From positions 124,001 through 188,000 of the forward strand of contig NZ_JACIJS010000003.1 in the NCBI RefSeq assembly GCF_014199445.1: a stretch of DNA of 64,000 bases. Reading direction: 5' to 3'. This document shows, one piece after another, positions 26,137 through 34,830 of this stretch. The stretch is from Rubricella aquisinus (GTDB lineage Bacteria; Pseudomonadota; Alphaproteobacteria; Rhodobacterales; Rhodobacteraceae). The notes below the pieces were generated by a model. It was not told the DNA's origin. It did not search any database and saw only the letters and a list, made by a program, of their open reading frames with translations. Numbering within the stretch: the stretch's first letter is position 1; each line of letters begins with the position of its first letter. The translations under genes were made by a program, and so were the position numbers.

Positions 26137-28392
26137 CTACAAGAAGGCGATCTCATTGCGCAGCGGTAACGTGCGAATGCGCTGGCCCGTCGCCGCGAAA
26201 ATCGCATTGGCAAGCGCAGGCGCGGCAGGGGGGACCGGAGGCTCGCCCACGCCACGGATGCGCTGTCCGTCCTCCAGAATACGGATTTCGATCTGCGGCA
26301 CCTGATACATCCGCATTCCGGCATAGCTGTCGAAATTCGTTTGTTGGGGCGCATGGTTTTCGTAGGTCAACGCGCAATTCATCGCGTGGCCAAGGCCCCA
26401 GATCACGCCACCCATCCCTTGCGCGCGGTAATTGGTCGGGTCGAGCACGCGGCCAGAATCGATCGCGGTAAACACCTTGTCGATGCGGATGCCGCGATCT
26501 GTCTGCGTGACCTCCACCACATGCGCGCAAGGCACGCCGAAAGACTGGGTAAAGCCCACGCCCCGGCCGCGTTGTGGGCCAAGGTCGGGGCCGGTCCAGC
26601 CCGCCAATTCCCCGACGGTTTCAAGAACCCGCCGCGAGGTCGGATCAGAGCAGAGCCGGATTCGCTCCGCCAATGGATCGGCCCCTGCGGCATGGATCAA
26701 CTCATCCAGAAAGCAGTCATGAAAAAATCCGTTGCTGGTCGCACCCACCGCGCGCCAGGATGAAATTGGCACCATCTCCTGCGCGCGATAGCCCGTCACC
26801 CGGTAATGCGGAATGGCAAAGGGCTGATCCCACGCGCCCGCCGTCAATGTTGGATCATATCCCGGAACGGGCAGGCCCATCAGGCGGCCAAACCAACTGC
26901 TCAACATGCCCGATTGTGCCACCGAAAGGTCAAGGCACTCGACCCGCCCCTCCGTCACGGTGCCGCGCGCATGAGCGACCGCCGCGGGGCGCGGGTAGTC
27001 ATGGGTCATGTCCTCTTCGCGGGACCATGTCATCTTTATCGGGGTGTCGGGCAGGGCGCGCGCGATCTCAACCGCCTGCTCCACATGGGTCATTTCCAAG
27101 CGGTGCCCGAAACTGCCGCCCATCGGATAGACATGGACATGCACATCACCCTTGTCGATCCCTGCGATCCGTGCCGCGCGATCCCGGATGAACAGCGGGA
27201 TTTGCGTGCCTGTCCAGATGTCGAGCCGGGCCGGGCTGGCGTGCACGACCGCATTCATCGGCTCCAATGGCGCATGGGCGAGGTAGGGCACGCGATACCG
27301 CGCCTCGATCACGCGCGGCGCGTTCTCCAGTACCTGCGCGGCATCGCCATCATTGCGCAAACGCGGCTCCCGCCCACGGCGCGCCGAGAGGGTTTGTTCA
27401 AGCGTGTCGAACATGGCCTCGGACGTGGCGGGATAATCCGGCGCGCCCCATGTGATCTCCAACGCGTCGGCGGCGCGGAACGCGCGCCAAGTGTTGTCTG
27501 CCACGACCGCGATCCCGTGGGAGATCGGAATGATCCGCTCCACCCCGCGCATGGTTTCGGCAGCCGATGCATCATAGCGGATCACCTCCCCGCCAAGGCC
27601 GGGATTGGCCCGCACGGTGGCAAATTTCATCCCCGGAAAGGTGATGTCGATGCCGAACCTTTCCTCACCGGTCACCTTTGCCCGCATGTCAGTGCGCATC
27701 AGTCCTTCACGCCCGAGATAGCGCCACTCGGACGGATCGCGCAGGGTCACGTCGGTCACTGGCGCGATCTCGGCTGCGTGGCGGGCGAGTGCGGTATAGG
27801 CAATGCGCGTGCCATCGGGAAGGATGACATGGCCGTCCTCTGTCCTGAGCGTGGCGCGGGCATGGCCGGTCTGACGTGCCGCGGCGTCCTTCAGCGTTTC
27901 ACGCGCCGTTGCACCAGCCATCCGCAGCCTCGTGTAGCTGTCCGGCACGGTGGAGGAGCCGCCCGTCATCTGGAACGCGAGGAATTTCGCGGGCACGGCC
28001 ATGGCATTGCGCAGCCCCTCTGCCATTGCGCTGCGGTTATGCGCGGCAAAGGGCACGACCTCCCCCAAAACGGCGCGGTTGAAATAGGCCGGGCCGGGCT
28101 GACCGGGGGTGAGCGTCGCGGTGGTGGGATCAATATCCAACTCCTCCGCGATCAGATAGGCTTGGACCGAATAGCTCCCTTGCCCCATATCCGCGCGCGG
28201 CGTGATGAGCGTGATCCCGGACGCGTCGATCTTGACGTAAGGGGTGATCGCGGCCTCTCCCTCACCCAGCGTTTCCAAAAGCGGGTTGGGGATGGGACGT
28301 TTTGCGACAAACACGCCAAAGGCGACACCGCCCACAATCGCGGCGGAGCCGATGAGGAAGCTGCGGCGGGCAATCGTGCGGGCGCGACCCAT
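26137..28392 (-). CDS. Molybdopterin-binding large subunit of an isoquinoline 1-oxidoreductase-like molybdenum hydroxylase
   Basis: A 751-residue molybdenum hydroxylase subunit of the IorB/aldehyde dehydrogenase type. The N terminus has a twin-arginine signal (ARRSFLIGS), so the complex is probably exported folded or membrane-tethered. Cofactor motifs include PRADMGQGSYSVQAYLIAEE, YPMGGSFGHR and VGEPPVPPAAPALANAIFAA near the C terminus. The [2Fe-2S] small subunit is encoded just upstream with two bases between stop and start. Electrons would pass to a cytochrome, as such proteins lack an FAD subunit. The substrate (N-heterocycle or aldehyde) cannot be told from sequence, and no MoCD or XdhC-like accessory gene is adjacent. 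Confidence 0.9.
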   Translation of the reverse strand: MGRARTIARRSFLIGSAAIVGGVAFGVFVAKRPIPNPLLETLGEGEAAITPYVKIDASGITLITPRADMGQGSYSVQAYLIAEELDIDPTTATLTPGQPGPAYFNRAVLGEVVPFAAHNRSAMAEGLRNAMAVPAKFLAFQMTGGSSTVPDSYTRLRMAGATARETLKDAAARQTGHARATLRTEDGHVILPDGTRIAYTALARHAAEIAPVTDVTLRDPSEWRYLGREGLMRTDMRAKVTGEERFGIDITFPGMKFATVRANPGLGGEVIRYDASAAETMRGVERIIPISHGIAVVADNTWRAFRAADALEITWGAPDYPATSEAMFDTLEQTLSARRGREPRLRNDGDAAQVLENAPRVIEARYRVPYLAHAPLEPMNAVVHASPARLDIWTGTQIPLFIRDRAARIAGIDKGDVHVHVYPMGGSFGHRLEMTHVEQAVEIARALPDTPIKMTWSREEDMTHDYPRPAAVAHARGTVTEGRVECLDLSVAQSGMLSSWFGRLMGLPVPGYDPTLTAGAWDQPFAIPHYRVTGYRAQEMVPISSWRAVGATSNGFFHDCFLDELIHAAGADPLAERIRLCSDPTSRRVLETVGELAGWTGPDLGPQRGRGVGFTQSFGVPCAHVVEVTQTDRGIRIDKVFTAIDSGRVLDPTNYRAQGMGGVIWGLGHAMNCALTYENHAPQQTNFDSYAGMRMYQVPQIEIRILEDGQRIRGVGEPPVPPAAPALANAIFAATGQRIRTLPLRNEIAFL

Positions 28393-28394
28393 GC

Positions 28395-28859
28395 TCAGGT
28401 GCCTTGCAGGGTTTGTGCGGCTGTTCGGATCGCGGCCCGGATACGCGGATAGGTGCCACAGCGGCACAGATTGCCGGACATATAATCGTCAATATCCTGA
28501 TCGGTCGGATCGGGAATGTCGGCCAGGAGGGTCACGGCCTGCATGATCTGTCCGGCCTGACAATATCCGCATTGCGCGACCTGATGCGAGATCCACGCCT
28601 CTTGCACGGCATGGAGCGTCCCCCCCGCGCTCAGCCCTTCGATTGTGGTGATCTGTGCGCCGTCAAGGTCACCAATCGCCAGTTGGCAAGACCGCACCGC
28701 GTAGCCATCGAGATGCACCGTACAAGCGCCGCATTGGCCAATACCGCAGCCATATTTCGGCCCGGTGATGTTCAACTCATCGCGCAGCACCCACAAAAGC
28801 GGCATGTCCGCTTCCACGTCCACGTTGTGTTGGGTGCCGTTCACACTCAGTCGCGTCAT
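28395..28859 (-). CDS. (2Fe-2S)-binding small subunit of the molybdenum hydroxylase
   Basis: A 154-residue ferredoxin-like subunit (IorA/CoxS type). The plant-type cluster is [15 protein letters not shown] and the second cluster has [16 protein letters not shown] and [12 protein letters not shown]. It passes electrons from the molybdenum site of the neighbouring subunit. ATG 28859 is supported by GGGGAG upstream; an in-frame start 51 bases further up is less likely. Stop and next start read TGAGCATG, a typical two-gene operon. Confidence 0.94.
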   Translation of the reverse strand: MTRLSVNGTQHNVDVEADMPLLWVLRDELNITGPKYGCGIGQCGACTVHLDGYAVRSCQLAIGDLDGAQITTIEGLSAGGTLHAVQEAWISHQVAQCGYCQAGQIMQAVTLLADIPDPTDQDIDDYMSGNLCRCGTYPRIRAAIRTAAQTLQGT

Positions 28860-28949
28860 TGTCTCGTCTCCCCCCCTAGAAATATAGAGCGGGATTTTCC
28901 GGCAGTCCAAGGGGCGAAGGCTGCAAACAGCCAGCCCTTCGCCGTTTCC

Positions 28950-29422
28950 TTACGTCATCGCGGCCATCATGTAGCACAGGGCAGTTATCCCGGCGCTGAC
29001 GGTGCGCAGATGGTTGAGCCGGGTCCAGCGGATGCGGTATTCCGCCCAATAGGCTTGGCCAGACGGCGTGTGCGCCGACAGCGCATCAAGCCGCTTGTTC
29101 ATCGGCACATTGCCGATCATGGTCACGAGCATCACGCCAAGCAGATAGCTGGCCGCCCCCGCGATGATCCAGCCACGCGCCGCCGCCGGGCCGATAAACG
29201 CGGTCCCCAGCAACGCGAGGGCAACCGGTACGGAGCCAAGCAGCAACACCATAAAGACAGAGCGATAAACCGTGCGGTTGATCTGCTGCATCGCCTCGGC
29301 CCCGGCCGCAGCGGGGGCTGCCCCAGCCCGCGCATCACGAAATCCGAGAAGGCCAGAAAAACCCCGCTGACAAGGGCCGCGGCAAACGCCGCAAGCCCCA
29401 AGAAAGTGGACAACATGCACAT
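28950..29422 (-). pseudogene. DUF1772 domain-containing membrane protein, single-base frameshift
   Basis: The N-terminal frame MCMLSTFLGLAAFAAALVSG, FLAFSDFVMRGLGQPP breaks off, and the family sequence continues in another frame as AAAGAEAMQQINRTVYRSVF to the stop at 28950, with helices around VMLVTMIGNVPMN. Adding one base to the G5 run at 29313-29317 restores GQPPAAAGAEAMQQINRT and a full DUF1772 protein of about 157 residues with four helices. This is either a true loss, a slippage-prone tract or a sequencing error. DUF1772 proteins relate to anthrone oxygenase-like membrane proteins of unclear role. Confidence 0.8.
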
Positions 29423-29447
29423 AATTGGCCTCCAATACCCGCGATAC

Positions 29448-30077
29448 TCAGTTCGAGATGGCAACGGCATGCCGCAAATAGCGGGTATCGCTGATCTGCC
29501 GAGCGAGGAACGCAGCCACATCCTTGCGCGAGATTTTGAAGTTCAGGTTCCGCTCGCTGGGGGGGAAGTTTTCCTTGTAGCCGCCCGTGGCCGGCGCGTC
29601 GGTAAATCCGCTGGGACGCACAATCGTCCAATCCAGACCACTTGCCTGAACAAGGTTTTCCTGAAGCTCATGGTCCAGGAAAACGGGCCGCAGCAGCGCG
29701 CCGAACATGATCCGCTTCCAGAAGAAATTAAGATTATCCCAGCTTTCATGCGCCCCGAGCGTGGATTGGCAGATCAATCGGCGCACGTTGTGGGCCTGCA
29801 TCCCCTTGATCACGTTCAACGTGCCTTGCGACCGGATGATGCTCTTGCGGGCCATGCCAGATCCCAATGCGACCACGACAGCATCCTTTCCACGAATGCC
29901 ATCCGCGACCTGCGTGGGGTTCAACGCGTCGCCCGCAACGCGCTCAAGACTGGTATGGGTGAGAGACAGCGCGTCAGGCCTGCGGGCAAAGGCCGTAACG
30001 CGATGCCCGTCCTCAAGCAGGGCTTCGACGGCAAGTTTTCCGACAGTTCCTGTTGCGCCAAAGACTATGATTTCCAT
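29448..30077 (-). CDS. NAD(P)-binding oxidoreductase, NmrA/SDR-like
   Basis: A 209-residue atypical short-chain dehydrogenase-like protein. The nucleotide motif is IIVFGATGTVGKLAVEALL at residues 3-21, with FARRPDAL as second strand and DWTIVRPSGFTDAP later. The classical YxxxK site is not evident, as in NmrA-type or flavin-reductase-like members. AGGAG lies 7 bases before ATG 30077. It is divergent from a TetR regulator, and the 85-base gap carries tandem palindromes, so repression by that TetR is likely. The frameshifted DUF1772 gene follows 25 bases downstream and was probably co-transcribed. Confidence 0.87.
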   Translation of the reverse strand: MEIIVFGATGTVGKLAVEALLEDGHRVTAFARRPDALSLTHTSLERVAGDALNPTQVADGIRGKDAVVVALGSGMARKSIIRSQGTLNVIKGMQAHNVRRLICQSTLGAHESWDNLNFFWKRIMFGALLRPVFLDHELQENLVQASGLDWTIVRPSGFTDAPATGGYKENFPPSERNLNFKISRKDVAAFLARQISDTRYLRHAVAISN

Positions 30078-30112
30078 AAGAATTCTCCTGTGTGTTTGGT
30101 GCTGGCTTGTGC

Positions 30113-30143
30113 TTGACACCGTGTAAACTTGACACTGTGTAAA
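30113..30143. promoter_or_regulatory. Tandem TetR-type operator, two TTGACACnGTGTAAA palindromes
   Basis: TTGACACCGTGTAAA (30113-30127) and TTGACACTGTGTAAA (30129-30143) are near-palindromes differing only in the centre base, 16 bases centre to centre. A third, looser dyad, CTTGTCAT-T-ATGTCAAG (30153-30169), overlaps the start codon of the TetR gene at 30163. They fill the gap between the NmrA-like gene and tetR, so they are the likely sites for autoregulation and control of the divergent gene. Confidence 0.65.
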
Positions 30144-30162
30144 TAGGAAATAGCTTGTCATT

Positions 30163-30762
30163 ATGTCAAGTGTGCAAAGAGATACAAAAACCCGGATCCT
30201 TGAGACCACGCTTAAGCTTCTGGAATCGGGTGATAAAAAAGTACGGATGTCGGATATCGCGAAGGCTGTCGGCATCAGTCGACAGGCGCTTTACCTGCAT
30301 TATCCGAATCGTGCGGACCTGCTGATTGCCGCGACGCGCTATCTGGATCGGGTGAAGGATGCGGATGCGCGGCTGGCGGAATCGCGTGCGGCCACGTCAG
30401 GGCTGGCGCGGCTTCACGCCTATATCGACGCATGGGGCGGCTATATCCCCGAAATCCATGGCATCCTGTCCGCGCTGCGGGCCATGCGGGACACCGATGC
30501 GGAAGCGGCCGCGGCCTGTGATGACCGGATGGACGCAATGCGGCAGGGATGTGCGGCGGCAGTGCGCGCACTCAACGCGGATGGGATGCTGCGCCCCGAT
30601 CTGACGGAGGACACGGCGACGGATCTTCTTTGGTCGATCCTTTCGGCCGAGATGTGGGAGCATCTGGTTAAGCGGTGTGGCTGGACGCAGGATGCCTACC
30701 GGGCGGAAGTTACGCGGCTTGCCGATGGCGCGCTTATCGCCACGCCGCAGAGCACCCCTTAA
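30163..30762 (+). CDS. TetR/AcrR family transcriptional regulator
   Basis: A 199-residue repressor. The N-terminal helix-turn-helix spans about 12-58 with SDIAKAVGISRQALYLHYPN as recognition region. The C-terminal ligand/dimer domain is variable, with GYIPEIHGILSALRAMRD typical of TetR_C families. Tandem palindromes in front of it suggest it represses itself and the divergent NmrA-like oxidoreductase. The inducer is unknown. Its end overlaps the convergent response-regulator gene by TTAA. Confidence 0.9.
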   Translation: MSSVQRDTKTRILETTLKLLESGDKKVRMSDIAKAVGISRQALYLHYPNRADLLIAATRYLDRVKDADARLAESRAATSGLARLHAYIDAWGGYIPEIHGILSALRAMRDTDAEAAAACDDRMDAMRQGCAAAVRALNADGMLRPDLTEDTATDLLWSILSAEMWEHLVKRCGWTQDAYRAEVTRLADGALIATPQSTP

Positions 30763-31481
30763 TCAGGTGCCAGCATATAACCCGCGCCGCGCACCGTTTG
30801 CAGATAACGGGGGGCCTTTGGGTCGGCTTCGATCTTGCGCCGCAGGCGGGTGATCTGCACGTCAATCGCACGCTCCTGCGATTGCTCCCCGGAGCGGCCC
30901 AACTCTTCGATCAGGCGCAGGCGGGTCACCGGCTCATGCGGGCTGGCAGCAAAAATGCGCATCAACGCTGCTTCGGTCGAGGTGAGACGGATCATATCCT
31001 TGTCCTGCCACATCTCCCCCCGCGTGATGTCATAGCGGATTTGGCCAAGATGCAGCGTCTTGGGCGGCGGTTCGGATTTCGGGGCAGGGGCCGTCACCCG
31101 GCGCAGGATCGCGTTGCACCGCAACAGCAACTCTCGCGGATCGAATGGCTTGGCCAGATAGTCGTCCGCCCCGGCCTCCAAACCGGTGATGCGGTCGTCC
31201 GACTCGGCCCGGGCCGTCAGCAGCAGGATTGGTGTGGAGATGTCCTGCCGCAGCGATTTCGTCAGGTCAAACCCGTTCTCCCCCGGCATCATCACGTCAA
31301 TCACCAGAAGGTCGAATTCCAGCCCGTCCATCAGCCGCCGCGCATGGGCCGCATCGCGCGCGACGGACACGAAAAAACCCTGCCTGCTCAGAAACTTCCG
31401 CAAGAGGGACCGCAGCCGTTCGTCATCATCCACGACAAGGATATGGGCCGCGCCCTCCGCCAGATCAGCGGCCATTTTCAC
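30759..31481 (-). CDS. petR: OmpR-family response regulator (PetR-like)
   Basis: A 240-residue response regulator. The receiver domain carries HILVVDDDERLRSLLRKFLS, the phosphoacceptor aspartate in LLVIDVMMPGENGFD and the KPFDPRELLLRCNAILRR end. The winged-helix domain ends VQITRLRRKIEADPKAPRYL. It overlaps the 3' end of the MarR-type gene and no histidine kinase is adjacent. The MarR-regulator order matches petP-petR of Rhodobacter capsulatus, where PetR is needed for growth. The petABC genes are not here, so the symbol is tentative. Confidence 0.85.
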   Translation of the reverse strand: MKMAADLAEGAAHILVVDDDERLRSLLRKFLSRQGFFVSVARDAAHARRLMDGLEFDLLVIDVMMPGENGFDLTKSLRQDISTPILLLTARAESDDRITGLEAGADDYLAKPFDPRELLLRCNAILRRVTAPAPKSEPPPKTLHLGQIRYDITRGEMWQDKDMIRLTSTEAALMRIFAASPHEPVTRLRLIEELGRSGEQSQERAIDVQITRLRRKIEADPKAPRYLQTVRGAGYMLAPD

Positions 31482-31989
31482 GCTCCATCAGGGACAGAAC
31501 ACGGTGGCGCAATTCCGGGTCGATCATCTTTTCCAACACGGTGCGAAAGCCATGCACGGCCTCTGGCCCCGCGTCCATATAGGCTTTGCGCATCCTGGCG
31601 CGCTGCTGTTCACTGAGCGACGCCTCAAGGGTCGCGCCGGCTTCCGTCAGATAGAGGTTGCGCTGGCGGCGATCTTCCTGCCCGACGCGGCTTTCGATCA
31701 TGTCGTCATTGACCAGTTGGCGCAGCACGCGGTTGAGCGACTGTTTGGTCACGCCCAGAATATCCAACAGGTCATTGACCGTCAGGCCCGGATGACGGTT
31801 CACGAAATGCAAGCATCGGTGATGCGCCCGCCCATATCCGTAATCCTCCAGAATACGGTCGGGATCCGCGGTGAACCCACGATAGGCGAAGAACATCAAT
31901 TCGATTCCCTGCCGAAGCTGTTCATCGGTCAAAAACAGAAGCTGCTCCCCGCGATAGGAGGGGGCGGCTGCGATATTGCGGTTCTGCAT
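31465..31989 (-). CDS. petP: MarR family transcriptional regulator (PetP-like)
   Basis: A 174-residue MarR protein with the winged-helix core GLTVNDLLDILGVTKQSLNR then VLRQLVNDDMIESRVGQEDR. It overlaps the response-regulator gene by 17 bases (or 11 if that gene starts at 31475). Pairing with a PetR-like regulator is a conserved Rhodobacterales arrangement; PetP of R. capsulatus is the named example. It is divergent from ilvE across a 187-base gap in which I see no certain promoter. Target genes are unknown. Confidence 0.85.
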   Translation of the reverse strand: MQNRNIAAAPSYRGEQLLFLTDEQLRQGIELMFFAYRGFTADPDRILEDYGYGRAHHRCLHFVNRHPGLTVNDLLDILGVTKQSLNRVLRQLVNDDMIESRVGQEDRRQRNLYLTEAGATLEASLSEQQRARMRKAYMDAGPEAVHGFRTVLEKMIDPELRHRVLSLMERENGR

Positions 31990-32176
31990 CGGTCTTCCTT
32001 CGCCTGATTGCTCACATTTTATGTCAGCCTTGTTGACTATCCAAGCACTGAATGCTAGCCAATCCGTGATTTTGCGTAACTTCCTATCTCAGAATGACTG
32101 GAAAACGCAAGAATCGCAAAAACAAATTGGTCATCAGGGTTGACCTGACAGGCCCGCGGCAAGAATAGGAAACGAC

Positions 32177-33043
32177 ATGGCCGGATATGACGATCGCGAC
32201 GGAACGATCTGGATGAATGGCACGCTGGTGCCTTGGCGGGAGGCGAATGTGCACCTCCTCACCCATGCGATGCATTATGCCTCCAGCGTATTTGAGGGCG
32301 AGCGGGCCTATAACGGCAAGATTTTCGAAAGCCGCAAGCATTCGGAGCGTCTCATCTTCTCCGCCGGGGAGATTGACCTTGATCTGCAATATACCGTCGA
32401 TGAGATCGAAGCGGCCAAGGTTGAAACCCTTGCGGCCTCCGGCCTCAGTGATGCCTATGTGCGCCCGATCGCGTGGCGCGGTGCGGGCGAAGATATGGGG
32501 GTCTCCTCCTCCCGCAACCCGACGCATCTGGCAATCGCGGTCTGGGGCTGGGGCAATTATTATGGCGACGCAAAGACGAAGGGCGCGAAGCTCGACATTT
32601 CCAAATGGAAGCGCCCATCGCCCGAAACCATCCCCTGTTTCGCCAAGGCGGCAGGCCTTTACATGATCTGCACAATGTCCAAGCACGCAGCAGAGGCAAA
32701 AGGCTGCTCTGATGCGCTGATGATGGATCATCGCGGCTATGTGGCTGAGGCGACGGGCGCCAACGTGTTCTTCGTCAAGGATGGCAAGGTGCACACCCCG
32801 AAGCCCGATTGCTTCCTCAACGGGATCACCCGCCAGACCGTGCTGCGCCTGTTGGAACAGCGCGGGATCGAAGTGATCGAACGGCATATCGAGCCACAGG
32901 AAATGGCTGATTTCGAGCAGTGCTGGCTGACCGGCACCGCAGCCGAGGTTACGCCCGTGGGCCAAATCGGTGAGTTCACCTTTGAAGTCGGCGCATTGGC
33001 GCGCGGTATTTCCGAGGAATACGAAAAACTCGTCCGCATTTAA
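32177..33043 (+). CDS. ilvE: Branched-chain amino acid aminotransferase
   Basis: A 288-residue fold-type IV PLP transaminase that interconverts leucine, isoleucine and valine with their keto acids. N-terminal blocks are GTIWMNGTLVPW and HAMHYASSVFEGERAY. The PLP lysine is K157 in CFAKAAGLY. The C-terminal LTGTAAEVTPV is the family loop. Start ATG 32177 follows AGGAAA. A strong terminator (33068-33097) ends the unit, so ilvE is monocistronic. Confidence 0.95.
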   Translation: MAGYDDRDGTIWMNGTLVPWREANVHLLTHAMHYASSVFEGERAYNGKIFESRKHSERLIFSAGEIDLDLQYTVDEIEAAKVETLAASGLSDAYVRPIAWRGAGEDMGVSSSRNPTHLAIAVWGWGNYYGDAKTKGAKLDISKWKRPSPETIPCFAKAAGLYMICTMSKHAAEAKGCSDALMMDHRGYVAEATGANVFFVKDGKVHTPKPDCFLNGITRQTVLRLLEQRGIEVIERHIEPQEMADFEQCWLTGTAAEVTPVGQIGEFTFEVGALARGISEEYEKLVRI

Positions 33044-33067
33044 CATCGCGGGACGGAATTGATGCGC

Positions 33068-33097
33068 ATCGCCGCCCCTGACCGGGCGGCGATTTTG
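33068..33097 (+). terminator. Intrinsic terminator after ilvE
   Basis: A perfect 10-bp stem ATCGCCGCCC (33068-33077) / GGGCGGCGAT (33084-33093) with loop CTGACC is followed by TTTTG. It lies 24 bases after the ilvE stop and before the GNAT gene. Confidence 0.85.
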
Positions 33098-33113
33098 TAT
33101 AGAAAGGTAAGGC

Positions 33114-33797
33114 ATGGACGACACCGATCTGGGGCGGCTCTTGCCCGATGCGAAAGATTGGCCGATGCCGGAGCGCAGGCCCTTCGTCGGTCGCTATGTC
33201 CGGTTGGAGCCATTGTCGCTGGACCATCTTGATGCGCTTTGGGATGCGGTGCGCGGGGCGGATGATAGCTTTACCTTCCTAAAATACGGCCCGTTCGCGG
33301 AGCGCGCGGAGCTCGGGGCGCTGCTAGGCGATCTGTCCACCCGCGCGGATCAGCCTTTCTGGGCTGTGATCCCGGAAGGGCAGGGGCCATGCGGCTGGGC
33401 CTCCATTTGCGATATTTATCAACGGGATGCGGCGATTGAGATTGGCAGCATCTGGTTTGCGCCTGCCTTGCAGGGCACCCGTGCTGCGCGCGAGGCGCTG
33501 TTCCTTTTGATGTGTCACGCGATGGATGATCTGGGCTATGAGCGGCTCGTCTGGCGCTGTCAGGCGCAGAACGCCAAATCGTTTCGAGCGGCGGAAACGC
33601 TGGGGTTTACCCATGAGGGTACATGGCGGCGTGCAGCGATTGTCGATGGGTGGCAACGGGATGTGGCGTGGTTCTCGATCCTGCGGGAGGAATGGCCCGC
33701 GCGGCGTGCCGCACTGGCCGCGTGGCTCGCGCCGGAGAATTTCGACGCGACCGGACGGCAGCATCGCAGCCTGCGGGAGCTGCGCCCCGCCTCGTGA
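33114..33797 (+). CDS. GNAT family N-acetyltransferase, RimJ/RimL type
   Basis: A 227-residue acetyltransferase. It starts with the RimL-like YVRLEPLSLDHLDALWDAV block, then GWASICDIYQRDAAIEIGSI and the acetyl-CoA loop LQGTRAAREALFLLMCHAMD, then NAKSFRAAETLGFTHEGTWR. Such proteins acetylate protein N termini, amino acids or small amines; the substrate cannot be assigned. The ilvE terminator precedes it by 17 bases, so its promoter must lie close or inside that region. Confidence 0.9.
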   Translation: MDDTDLGRLLPDAKDWPMPERRPFVGRYVRLEPLSLDHLDALWDAVRGADDSFTFLKYGPFAERAELGALLGDLSTRADQPFWAVIPEGQGPCGWASICDIYQRDAAIEIGSIWFAPALQGTRAAREALFLLMCHAMDDLGYERLVWRCQAQNAKSFRAAETLGFTHEGTWRRAAIVDGWQRDVAWFSILREEWPARRAALAAWLAPENFDATGRQHRSLRELRPAS

Positions 33798-33814
33798 CAC
33801 CACGTCCACAATCG

Positions 33815-33843
33815 TTGAGCCACCTTGCGCTCTGTGCTAGCCT
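33815..33843 (+). promoter_or_regulatory. Candidate promoter of rsfS-rlmH
   Basis: TTGAGC (33815-33820) and TAGCCT (33838-33843) are separated by 17 bases, about 70 bases before the preferred rsfS start. Pattern match only. Confidence 0.4.
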
Positions 33844-33915
33844 GACCTAGTTGGAAGACAACTTAACGCTCAAACATTGGAGGTCGCTCTGACCGACGCA
33901 ACTGAGGTTACCGGG

Positions 33916-34314
33916 ATGACCGCCGCGAACCGCGCGGAACGCCCTGTGTCCACGACCGAACCGACCCCGGCGGAACTGCTGGATCTGGTTCTCAATTCAC
34001 TCGAAGATGACAAGGCTGAGGATGTTGTTTCGGTGCCTCTGAAGGGCAAGACCGAAATGGCGGATCACATGGTTGTCGCCTCTGGCCGCTCCTCGCGGCA
34101 GGTTGCTGCCATGGCCGAGCATCTGATTGACAAGCTCAAGGGCATCTCCCGCCATCAGACCAAAGTCGAAGGTCTGGAGACGGGGGACTGGGTGCTTCTG
34201 GATGCGGGCGACGTGATTGTCCACATTTTCCGCCCCGAAGTGCGCGACTATTACCAGATCGAAAAGATGTGGATGTCGCCCGAGGATGTGCTGGCCCGCC
34301 GCACCGACGCGTAA
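33916..34314 (+). CDS. rsfS: Ribosome silencing factor RsfS
   Basis: A 132-residue Iojap/RsfS protein that binds ribosomal protein L14 and blocks subunit joining when nutrients are scarce. Motifs are LNSLEDDKAEDVVSVPLKGK, MADHMVVASGRSSRQVAAMA, GDWVLLDAGDVIVHIFRP and YYQIEKMW near the end. ATG 33916 with GAGG eight bases upstream is preferred; the frame is open further up to a TTG at 33877, with GGAGGT between, so a non-ATG start there cannot be excluded. It lies three bases before rlmH, the usual partner. Confidence 0.95.
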   Translation: MTAANRAERPVSTTEPTPAELLDLVLNSLEDDKAEDVVSVPLKGKTEMADHMVVASGRSSRQVAAMAEHLIDKLKGISRHQTKVEGLETGDWVLLDAGDVIVHIFRPEVRDYYQIEKMWMSPEDVLARRTDA

Positions 34315-34317
34315 TCC

Positions 34318-34785
34318 ATGCGCGTCACCATCGCAGCCATCGGGCGGCTGAAACGCGGCCCGGAACGGGCGCTGATTGACGATTATCTCGACCGGTTCAC
34401 GAAATCCGGTCGGCAGCTTGGCCTTGGCCCTGCCTCTGTCGTGGATATGGACGCGCGCAAGGGCGGGATGGCGGCAGAGGCAGAGCTTCTCCTCGCAAAA
34501 ATTCCCGATGGTGCGGTTGTCGTGGCGCTTGATGAGCGGGGTAAGCTGCTCACCTCCCCCCAATTCGCAGAGACCCTCGGCGGCTGGCGTGATGCCGGGC
34601 GGCGCGATTGCGTGTGCCTGATCGGGGGGGCAGATGGGCTGGACCCGGCGCTGCGGGATCGCGCCGATCTGGTGATCTCATTCGGTAAGATGGTGTGGCC
34701 GCATATGCTCGCGCGGGTCATGCTGGCCGAACAGCTCTACCGCGCGGCCTCGATCCTCGCCGGATCGCCCTATCATCGTGAATGA
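34318..34785 (+). CDS. rlmH: 23S rRNA (pseudouridine1915-N3)-methyltransferase
   Basis: A 155-residue SPOUT methyltransferase that modifies pseudouridine 1915 in helix 69 of 23S rRNA. The C-terminal knot holds LIGGADGLDPALRDRADLVI then SFGKMVWPHMLARVMLAEQL and the conserved end SPYHRE. The rsfS-rlmH pair is conserved widely and links ribosome silencing with rRNA modification. Full family length. Confidence 0.97.
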   Translation: MRVTIAAIGRLKRGPERALIDDYLDRFTKSGRQLGLGPASVVDMDARKGGMAAEAELLLAKIPDGAVVVALDERGKLLTSPQFAETLGGWRDAGRRDCVCLIGGADGLDPALRDRADLVISFGKMVWPHMLARVMLAEQLYRAASILAGSPYHRE

Positions 34786-34830
34786 TCAGCACTCTTGACG
34801 GAAACGTGAACTTGGGTCAGTGCTACGCAT

